From: an archaeon | GTDB lineage: Archaea > Nanobdellota > Nanobdellia > Woesearchaeales > WJKL01 | NCBI GenBank assembly: GCA_020056025.1 | Contig: JAGVIO010000033.1 | Span: 1 to 7,059, forward strand | DNA length: 7,059 bases | Direction: 5' to 3' | Shown: positions 1-4,332 of the stretch, piece after piece | Position numbering within the stretch: the stretch's first letter is position 1 | Layout: the number at the start of each line of letters is the position of its first letter | Notes under the pieces: generated by a model | The model's input: only the letters and a program-made list of their open reading frames with translations | Told to the model about the DNA's origin: nothing | The model's database searches: none | Program-made: the position numbers and the translations under genes

Positions 1-14
1 CAGGATACGACAGC

Positions 15-39
15 TAAAATTAAGAATAAAAAGAAAAGT
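15..39 (-). terminator. T-rich terminator after the top6 operon
   Basis: Read on the minus strand, the stretch just past the stop codon of the small Cys-rich gene is a series of T runs (ACTTTTCTTTTTATTCTTAA, then TTTTAG). Archaeal RNA polymerase terminates on such U-tracts without needing a hairpin, and I see no hairpin here. The call rests on base composition and position only. Confidence 0.5.
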
Positions 40-174
40 TTATCGCTGCTTCATTGTATGCATTGTGCAGTCTTTCTTTGCTTCCCAGAAATACCAGCAT
101 TTGTTGCCGTGCATCTGCCATGCTGTGCAGCCATCACAACAATTGGATGGTGTTTGTATTTTTTCGTTTTCCAT
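40..174 (-). CDS. 44-residue Cys/His-rich small protein, putative zinc-binding
   Basis: An ATG at 174-172 opens a 44-codon frame ending with TAA at 42-40. It starts one nucleotide after the top6A stop codon, so the two genes are almost certainly co-transcribed and probably translationally coupled; no clear Shine-Dalgarno is visible in the top6A tail. The protein has Cys at residues 12, 13, 16, 26 and 36 and His at 22 and 39, arranged as CC-x2-C-x5-H-x3-C-x9-C-x2-H, with an aromatic cluster CWYFW at 26-30. That spacing suggests a small zinc-binding fold, but it matches no named family I recognise. It is the last gene of the operon. The dense Cys/aromatic pattern, the tight spacing and the T-rich end right after the stop all argue for a real gene. 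Function unknown; an accessory role with TopoVI is only a guess from position. Confidence 0.72.
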   Translation of the reverse strand: MENEKIQTPSNCCDGCTAWQMHGNKCWYFWEAKKDCTMHTMKQR

Positions 175-175
175 T

Positions 176-1270
176 TTAATCAAGCCAATCTTGTTTTCTT
201 ACTTTATCTGGAAGGTATTTCTCGCTTATAAAGCTTATGCCTTTTGAAGACAAAGACTGTATTTCAACCTTTGCGCCAAAGTCTTTCATCATCTTGAACT
301 GCCTTTGCCAAGCTTTATTCTTCGTAAACCAATCATAGTTCTGCATCTGTTTCAATCTTGATATATCCTGGTCATTTAATTTGATGAAATGCCTCTTCAA
401 ATCATAATTTATAACATCATCGCAAGTTATTCCAATGAATTTTACGCTTGGGATTGCCATTTCTTCTGCCATGTGAGCTAAGCTGATAGAGCCAAATTTC
501 AGAACAGAGTAAATGTACCATCCCCATGGATCATTGTCTGCAAGAACATAAATTGGAAGCTTGTGCTCTGTGCAAAGCCTTTGCAATAATCTTCTTATTC
601 CTCTTGTTGTCTGTCCTTGTGAAGACATGATTATACAATTCTGTTTTTCCCAGAACCTGTCTTCATGAAGACGCTCCCAGACAGCTGCTTTTTCCATGTA
701 AATTACATATTTTGCATTTACTTTTTTGAATTTGATATTCTCGACATTTGAAGGGATTGACCAGCCTCCTGAGCCCAATTTCGACCAGTCGATTGTGTCG
801 CCTGAATCCTCAACAACAACCTTGCCTGCAACGCTGCCCATCTTGTTAGCATTAACATTCAGATTTTCCCTTGAATAGGATGTGATAAGCTCAAGGTCCT
901 CAATTGCCTTGTCTGACTCTTTCTGCTCGTCAACAACATTGATATTTGTGCTAGGGATAGTCCTCTTTGCCATGTAAAAGACATCTCTCAGGCTGGCGTG
1001 TTTTGCAACATCCAAAAGTGTCTTGCAAATAGAAGCAATTTCAATAGTCTGTAAAAATTTCTTTGCATGGCCTACATTAAAAAACAATCTTTCAGCTGTT
1101 TTTTCTCCTAAGCCCAATGTCTTTGATTCTTTATCATAAACAACGTTTGAAAGGCCCCTGACTGAAAGTTCTATTTTTGGGCTTTTTCCGTGCTTTATGT
1201 CTTCAACTATCTTTTTGCCCATCTTGACAAGCTCGGATTTTGCGCCGCTATCTTTTTTTGTCTCTGCCAT
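176..1270 (-). CDS. top6A: DNA topoisomerase VI subunit A
   Basis: This is the DNA-cleaving subunit of the type IIB topoisomerase (A2B2), which relaxes supercoils and unlinks chromosomes; the family is homologous to Spo11. The 364 residues fit the usual size. The winged-helix (CAP-like) domain covers roughly residues 60-140 and contains RDVFY at 95-99, whose Tyr99 is the expected DNA-attacking tyrosine. The TOPRIM domain follows, with its metal-binding glutamate at Glu193 (YMEKAAVWERL) and the acidic pair Asp245/Asp247 (ADNDPWG). Between them lies SSQGQTTRGIRRLLQRL, in place of the GKGYPD-type sequence I recall from better-known members. The ATG is 2 nt beyond the top6B stop and has a strong GAGGAGG ribosome site 10 nt upstream. 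Subunit identity is secure from motif order and from adjacency to top6B. Confidence 0.95.
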   Translation of the reverse strand: MAETKKDSGAKSELVKMGKKIVEDIKHGKSPKIELSVRGLSNVVYDKESKTLGLGEKTAERLFFNVGHAKKFLQTIEIASICKTLLDVAKHASLRDVFYMAKRTIPSTNINVVDEQKESDKAIEDLELITSYSRENLNVNANKMGSVAGKVVVEDSGDTIDWSKLGSGGWSIPSNVENIKFKKVNAKYVIYMEKAAVWERLHEDRFWEKQNCIIMSSQGQTTRGIRRLLQRLCTEHKLPIYVLADNDPWGWYIYSVLKFGSISLAHMAEEMAIPSVKFIGITCDDVINYDLKRHFIKLNDQDISRLKQMQNYDWFTKNKAWQRQFKMMKDFGAKVEIQSLSSKGISFISEKYLPDKVRKQDWLD

Positions 1271-1272
1271 TT

Positions 1273-3024
1273 TTAGTCTTCCTCCTCATTGCTTTTGCGC
1301 TCGAGCTTTGTCTCTTCCTCTACTTCTCCTTTGAGTGTTTCAATCTTTTCCATCTCTTTCATGATATCGCTTTTCTTGATCATTTCGTTGAGTTTCTTTA
1401 GTATTATTTCTTTGCTCTCGCCTGTCAATCTTGCCAATGAATCTGCTACTTCAGGAACATATCTCTCAAAAAGATTTGCCCTTTCAAGCATATTCTTGAC
1501 CTGGTGTTTCTTGTGGACGTGTATCTGAAGCTTTCTTCCAACTTCCTGCAAAGCTAGCTTGACTTCTTTTAGAATTTCAGGATAGTGTGCAATTGCTTCT
1601 TTGCTTTCTGAAGTGAAAGGAACCCAGACAGATGAAATGCTGACTATGATTGTAAACGGGCCAATAGGCAGTGCGCCTTTGCTTTGCTGCAAGCCATAGT
1701 TTCTCCATGCTGTAGTTACGCATGCTTTTGAGATTGCGCATGAGCCCTGCTGATAAAGCAATGGGACCCTGTTGGCAAACCTTAACAATCTTGCCTGCTC
1801 ATCAAGAGGCTGGTCTCCGCCATAAGCAATGCCTGCTTCAATTATGAACGGGTTTCCACGGTAAACAGAAGGTGGTCTTGTTGTTGCACAGTAAAATTCT
1901 GCATTGATCTCTTTTCTCAAGCCTTTTTCTAATAATTCTGCGCCAATCGGGCTTAAGCAATCAGCTGAAGGGTTGATTATTTTTGTCTTCTTTATGCCTT
2001 GCTCAAGCTTTTCTGCCAATTCCCTTGTCATTTTTCTCGGGCTGAAATCAGGCATAAGTGCTGCATTTGCGCAGATCTCTTTTGCAGTATCTGGGCCTAC
2101 TCTTGAAAATTCATTTGTAAGAAAGCTCTGCAATGTCCTTGACTCTGTGCTCTCGAGCATTTTAATCAATCGGCCAAGCTCTACCCCATGAGGATGAGGC
2201 ATTATTTCCTTCGGCTCTTTAGGCAGCTCGTTTGTCGCTCTTGCAAAAATCATCTGTTTTCCGTCAGGAGGGGTGTAGATAATCGTGACATGCGGATTTA
2301 CAATTGCAGTATGTATCAAATAACGGTCAACGCTCTGGCCTCCTTTTTGATATGTTCCTTCTAGCTCCAACTCAACTTTTGTGCCATGCTCTTTTTTCCA
2401 CTCGAGCTCTTTTTCTGCAACAATCTCAGGCCTGTTTGTGGATGTGTTGATCTTAAGCTCCATGTACTGCGCAGGATGCTTTGGAGAAATCTTCGAGATA
2501 ATCCTGATTGGCTTGCCTGTTGTCAGCTGGCCGTACAGTGCTGCTGCTGAGATCCCTATACCCTGCTGGCCTCTGCTCATCTTCAGCCTATGGAATTTGC
2601 TGCCGTAAAGCAGCCTTGCGAAAATGTTAGGTATTTGGTTTTTAACAATCCCAGGGCCATTGTCTTCGATAATTATCCTGTATCTCTCTGATTTGCTTGT
2701 TTCTTTTTCTTCCCTTTCTTCTTTATCTTCTGATTCAACAAGCTTTGTCTGGCCCTGCGAAACTTCAACTGGCTTTTCCTGCCTAGGAGTCATATCAATT
2801 ATTGTGACATTTATTTCAGGCAGTATCCTTGCTTCTTCGCAAGCATCCAGCGAATTGTCAACAGCTTCTTTTATTGTAGTAAGAAGTGCTTTCCTCTTGT
2901 TATCAAAACCTAGAAGATGCCTATTTTTCTCAAAAAATTCTGCAACTGAAATCTCTCTTTGCTTTTTTGCAAGCTCTAATGCAATTGGCTGTTTGTCTTT
3001 CTTAGACTCACTCAATTTTTTCAC
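1273..3024 (-). CDS. top6B: DNA topoisomerase VI subunit B (GHKL ATPase)
   Basis: This is the ATP-driven gate subunit that dimerises on ATP binding and controls cleavage by subunit A. The 583 residues show the Bergerat (GHKL) fold in order: N-box EAVDNSLDA at 53-61 (Glu53, Asn57), G1 box EDNGPGI at 120-126 (Asp121), G2 box SRGQQGIGIS at 150-159 and HGTKVELELEG at 213-223. An H2TH-like segment falls around 290-345, and a transducer domain with the ATP-contacting lysine in QSKGALPIGP (Lys449) follows, ending near 550. Residues 82-115 are a Glu/Lys-rich insertion between the N-box and G1 strands, and the last 30 residues are a charged tail. The start is a GTG at 3024-3022, 17 nt inside the end of the KH gene, with only a weak GAGAG-like site upstream. 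The overlap implies translational coupling. Confidence 0.95.
   Translation of the reverse strand: MKKLSESKKDKQPIALELAKKQREISVAEFFEKNRHLLGFDNKRKALLTTIKEAVDNSLDACEEARILPEINVTIIDMTPRQEKPVEVSQGQTKLVESEDKEEREEKETSKSERYRIIIEDNGPGIVKNQIPNIFARLLYGSKFHRLKMSRGQQGIGISAAALYGQLTTGKPIRIISKISPKHPAQYMELKINTSTNRPEIVAEKELEWKKEHGTKVELELEGTYQKGGQSVDRYLIHTAIVNPHVTIIYTPPDGKQMIFARATNELPKEPKEIMPHPHGVELGRLIKMLESTESRTLQSFLTNEFSRVGPDTAKEICANAALMPDFSPRKMTRELAEKLEQGIKKTKIINPSADCLSPIGAELLEKGLRKEINAEFYCATTRPPSVYRGNPFIIEAGIAYGGDQPLDEQARLLRFANRVPLLYQQGSCAISKACVTTAWRNYGLQQSKGALPIGPFTIIVSISSVWVPFTSESKEAIAHYPEILKEVKLALQEVGRKLQIHVHKKHQVKNMLERANLFERYVPEVADSLARLTGESKEIILKKLNEMIKKSDIMKEMEKIETLKGEVEEETKLERKSNEEED
1281..1287 (-). promoter_or_regulatory. 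Shine-Dalgarno site of top6A
   Basis: The minus strand reads GAGGAGG here, 10 nt before the top6A ATG. It lies inside the codons for the acidic C-terminal tail of top6B (Glu-Glu-Glu-Asp), so the same bases encode the tail and start translation of the next gene. It supports the chosen top6A start. Confidence 0.75.
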
Positions 3025-3565
3025 CTAACAACTCTCTTTTTCTGAACTCTTTATGTCTTTTTTCCAGCCATTTATAAATATTTCCATGACGTGATCCTAA
3101 CAATAGCCTCTCAACTGCAGTCTTTGCTGTGATAACTTTGCTTGTTTCGCCAATGATTGAAACAGTTTTGCCATAAACAGAAATATAGCATTCTGTCAGG
3201 GTCTCCATAGTCTTTCTAGCTTTGCCTTCTCTGCCAATCAGCCTGCCTTTTACCCTCTCAGAATCATTCCTGTTTCTTGCATATTCGTCTATGCTTATTA
3301 TCTCCAATGAATAGTCCTGTTTTAGAAGAAGCTTTGCCAATTCCGGGTTAAAGCCCCTTCCGATTGCTTTGACTATCTCTCTTGCATTGTAGAGGCTTAG
3401 GCCATCATCACCATAGATAGCTACATCACCTTCTTTAGAATCAACCTGTATCTTTGTCTTTGTCAATGACTCTAATTCTTTCTTGACTTCTCCTTTTTTT
3501 CCTATCAGGACGGCTATCCTGTCCTTGGTAATCTTAAGCTCATAGCAGAATTGTTCTGAGGCCAT
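3008..3565 (-). CDS. dim2: Two-KH-domain RNA-binding protein, archaeal Dim2/Pno1-like
   Basis: The 185 residues carry two KH domains. KH1 covers about 5-70 with its RNA-contacting loop GKKG at 22-25. KH2 covers about 85-160 with GREGK at 111-115. The ending GSRHGNIYKWLEKR (157-170) is typical of the archaeal/eukaryotic Dim2/Pno1 family, which binds near the 3' end of small-subunit rRNA during 40S/30S assembly and, in archaea, is also reported to contact initiation factors. Family members often sit beside rio kinase, eIF1A and top6 genes in archaea; here only the top6 side is visible. The gene opens the minus-strand operon. Its ATG (3565-3563) lies close to the predicted transcription start, so the mRNA is probably leaderless or nearly so, in keeping with the lack of a Shine-Dalgarno. 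The symbol is by homology to eukaryotic Dim2/Pno1. Confidence 0.88.
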   Translation of the reverse strand: MASEQFCYELKITKDRIAVLIGKKGEVKKELESLTKTKIQVDSKEGDVAIYGDDGLSLYNAREIVKAIGRGFNPELAKLLLKQDYSLEIISIDEYARNRNDSERVKGRLIGREGKARKTMETLTECYISVYGKTVSIIGETSKVITAKTAVERLLLGSRHGNIYKWLEKRHKEFRKRELLGEKIE

Positions 3566-3587
3566 TGGAGAAGGGTTATTCCTGTTG

Positions 3588-3595
3588 TTTATAAA
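3588..3595 (-). promoter_or_regulatory. TATA box of the dim2-top6B-top6A operon
   Basis: TTTATAAA (self-complementary) lies 22 nt upstream of the dim2 ATG in the minus direction. Archaeal transcription usually starts about 22-27 nt after the TATA centre, which puts the start within a few bases of the ATG. No Shine-Dalgarno is present between them (GGAATAACCCTTCTCCA), consistent with a leaderless message. Confidence 0.6.
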
Positions 3596-3614
3596 GGTTA
3601 TTGGTTTGTTTTGT

Positions 3615-3673
3615 TATAGTGCTACTCTAAAGTAGTTAAGAAAACGAAAGGTTTATATATAAGTACCACTATA
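3615..3673. promoter_or_regulatory. 13-bp inverted repeat flanking a TATA box
   Basis: TATAGTGCTACTC (3615-3627) and AAGTACCACTATA (3661-3673) are inverted copies that agree at 11 of 13 positions, 33 bp apart. The right arm begins on the last base of the plus-strand TATA box (3652-3661). The left arm overlaps a second, local dyad, CTACT-CTAA-AGTAG (3622-3635). Because the left arm lies upstream of both divergent promoters' predicted starts, pairing at the RNA level is unlikely, and protein binding or DNA looping is the natural reading. No protein is assigned. Confidence 0.4.
3652..3661 (+). promoter_or_regulatory. TATA box with BRE-like element, promoter 1
   Basis: TTTATATATA preceded by the purine-rich CGAAAGG (BRE-like) is a strong archaeal core promoter. 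The expected start is around 3680-3687, immediately before the first arm of the hairpin array (GTGTTTAG at 3689). There is no convincing reading frame downstream, so the product is most likely RNA. Confidence 0.6.
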
Positions 3674-3742
3674 CAGTAATATATTGGCGTGTTTAGCCTT
3701 AATCTTATATTGACTATAATTAATTGTCTAAACACCTCTTTT

Positions 3743-3777
3743 CCCCTTAAATGCCTTCGGGTGTTTAAGGGGTTTTT
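3743..3777 (+). terminator. UUCG hairpin followed by T5, terminator-like
   Basis: CCCCTTAAATGCC pairs with GGTGTTTAAGGGG through 13 pairs around a UUCG loop (3756-3759) and is followed at once by TTTTT (3773-3777). The shape is that of an intrinsic terminator. Archaeal polymerase needs mainly the U-tract, so the hairpin may instead protect or process a 3' end. Its 3' strand plus the T run can also pair with 3805-3815. Confidence 0.45.
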
Positions 3778-3817
3778 CATACTTATTCGAAAGCAATTTC
3801 GAATAAAACCCCCTTTT

Positions 3818-3848
3818 CCCTGGCAAAACTTCGGTTTTGCTAGGGTTT
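3818..3848 (+). terminator. Second UUCG hairpin with short T tract
   Basis: CCCTGGCAAAAC pairs with GTTTTGCTAGGG (one G-U wobble) around UUCG at 3830-3833, followed by TTTCTTATATTT. The T tract is interrupted, so termination is less convincing than at 3743-3777. It may be the 3' stem of the RNA above. The next stretch, 3849-3936, shows nothing I can name beyond the short palindrome CCTGCAGG near 3893-3900. Confidence 0.3.
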
Positions 3849-3936
3849 CTTATATTTATGAACTTGAATTTACTAAGAATGGGCTTATACTGCCTGCAGG
3901 GCCTGAATTCTAAGTTTTACAATATGAAAACAAAGA

Positions 3937-3944
3937 TTTATATA
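3937..3944 (+). promoter_or_regulatory. TATA box, promoter 2
   Basis: TTTATATA preceded by the purine-rich AACAAAGA (BRE-like) resembles promoter 1. Transcription would start near 3963-3968, at the 5' edge of the first tandem RNA module. No better-placed TATA box is seen for dnaG itself: TATAAAA at 4311-4317 would start transcription at or past the dnaG ATG and lose the GGAGG site. dnaG may therefore be read from here with a leader of about 365 nt. Confidence 0.55.
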
Positions 3945-3960
3945 GAATAGGGGTATTCTA
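3943..3960. promoter_or_regulatory. Perfect palindrome overlapping promoter 2, operator-like
   Basis: TAGAATAGGGGTATTCTA has two perfect 7-bp arms around GGGG. It begins in the last bases of the TATA box and ends a few bases before the predicted transcription start, where a bound repressor would block the polymerase. Only its last base overlaps the outer stem proposed for the first RNA module. No cognate regulator is encoded in the window. Confidence 0.4.
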
Positions 3961-4067
3961 ATTTACGTTGTGCGCAAGCATGACAGCCTGTCACGAGAGT
4001 ACTCAACAGAGCTTATGCTGAAAAGCTAGCTATGAGTTTGAGGGTTAGTGAAACAGGCTACAAAATT
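3960..4067 (+). ncRNA. Tandem structured RNA, module 1
   Basis: Proposed fold from the outside in. A weak outer stem pairs 3960-3970 with 4058-4067 (AATTT/AAATT, then GT and G with CTAC after a mismatch). A small hairpin TGC-GCAA-GCA follows at 3971-3980, then the linker TGACAG. The inner stem pairs CCTGTCAC (3987-3994) with GTG-AA-ACAGG (4048-4057). A 53-nt apical part contains AGCTT/AAGCT (4010-4014/4023-4027) with ATGCT exposed in its loop. Module 2 has the same order of parts and shares GA(T)CAG, TCACG, TTATGCT-AAAGCTA and GTGAAA. TGACA (3981-3985) can instead pair with TGTCA (3989-3993), which would break the inner stem. Family unknown. Confidence 0.5.
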
Positions 4068-4086
4068 TCATAATCATAAATAACAG

Positions 4087-4206
4087 AACATAGAAATTAA
4101 CAATCGTCATTGATCAGGGTTTTCACGGGGGCCTAATCAGATCAGAATCATTGTTTATGCTCACAAAGCTAAATTCGAATCGTGCGTGAAAAGTTAATTC
4201 TATGTT
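4087..4206 (+). ncRNA. Tandem structured RNA, module 2
   Basis: The outer stem AACATAGAAATTAAC (4087-4101) pairs with GTTAATTCTATGTT (4193-4206): 14 pairs with one bulged A. The small hairpin CAAT-CGTC-ATTG (4101-4112) and linker ATCAGGG follow. The inner stem TTTTCACG (4120-4127) pairs perfectly with CGTGAAAA (4185-4192), directly abutting the outer 3' strand. A 57-nt apical part holds TTGT/ACAA (4151-4154/4163-4166) with TTATGCTC in the loop. The order of elements matches module 1, while most stem bases differ and still pair, which supports a real RNA. It contains no tRNA or other family I recognise. Confidence 0.58.
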
Positions 4207-4225
4207 AATTGAGAAATAAAATTAG

Positions 4226-4309
4226 AAAGGCATAATATCATGTTCATCAATATCATTTATTACAAAACTGGAAAGTTAGTATCAAAATAAAGAACATATT
4301 ATGCTTTTT
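4226..4309 (+). terminator. Long AT-rich hairpin with T5 just before dnaG
   Basis: GCATAATAT-(CAT)-GTTC (4230-4245) pairs with GAACATATTATGC (4292-4304): 13 pairs with a three-base bulge. A G-U and A-T pairs can extend it outward. TTTTT follows at 4305-4309. Inside is a smaller AACT-GGAA-AGTT hairpin (GNRA-type loop). It could be the 3' end of the tandem RNA, or a conditional terminator in a dnaG leader; the dnaG ribosome site starts only 10 nt further on. Confidence 0.42.
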
Positions 4310-4318
4310 CTATAAAAC

Positions 4319-4323
4319 GGAGG
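4319..4323 (+). promoter_or_regulatory. Shine-Dalgarno site of dnaG
   Basis: GGAGG lies 9 nt upstream of the dnaG ATG. It fixes the start and shows that the mRNA has a leader, unlike the dim2 operon. Confidence 0.8.
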
Positions 4324-4332
4324 CAGATTAAA

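Larger units (their letters stand above)
3683..3848 (+). ncRNA. Candidate structured RNA: array of four hairpins
   Basis: Four stems follow one another almost without gaps. SL1 (3689-3735): GTGTTTAG pairs with CTAAACAC, with TTAA/TTAA and TTATA/TATAA stacked inside. SL2 (3743-3772): 13 pairs including two wobbles, UUCG loop closed by C-G. SL3 (3783-3806): 10 perfect pairs, GCAA loop. SL4 (3818-3845): 12 pairs with one wobble, UUCG loop closed by C-G. Stable UUCG and GNRA loops appear in this form only on the plus strand, the strand served by the TATA box at 3652-3661. SL2 and SL4 both begin after TTTTCCC and end in GGG plus a T run, as if they were related. No known family is recognised. It could be one RNA of about 165 nt, or a short RNA of about 95 nt ending at SL2 with further terminators behind it. 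Confidence 0.55.

Noticed and set aside
65..247. Plus-strand 60-codon frame
   Set aside because: It lies antisense to the end of top6A and to the small Cys-rich gene, with no promoter or ribosome site.
2624..3028. Plus-strand 134-codon frame, and shorter plus-strand frames at 1289, 1904 and 2381
   Set aside because: All are antisense to top6B. Their hydrophobic, Ser-rich translations are what the reverse of Lys/Glu-rich coding gives.
3689..3913. Plus-strand GTG frame of 74 codons
   Set aside because: It runs straight through all four hairpins of the structured block, begins on the first paired base of SL1, has no ribosome site, and resembles no protein family.
3970..4029. Plus-strand 19-codon frame (GTG to TAG) just downstream of promoter 2, with plausible-looking residues
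   Set aside because: It is very short, lies within the module 1 stems, and further coding could continue only through two frame changes. RNA structure explains the conservation between modules better. A decayed gene cannot be fully excluded.
4113..4192. tRNA-like sequence, prompted by TTCGAATC and an 8-bp terminal stem
   Set aside because: There is no T-stem around TTCGAAT, no D-arm and no anticodon arm in register. The TTCGAA match is a short palindrome.
3960..4309. SRP (7S) RNA or RNase P RNA
   Set aside because: I looked on both strands for the SRP helix 8 motif and for the conserved RNase P core segments and found neither.
3566..4332. Replication origin
   Set aside because: The gap is AT-rich, contains dyads and adjoins dnaG, but there is no cdc6/orc1 gene, no ORB-like repeat set and no clustered direct repeats. 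Promoters and RNA structures account for the dyads.
3566..4332. CRISPR array or insertion sequence
   Set aside because: The repeats are two diverged copies without regular spacers, and there is no transposase, terminal inverted repeat pair or target duplication.
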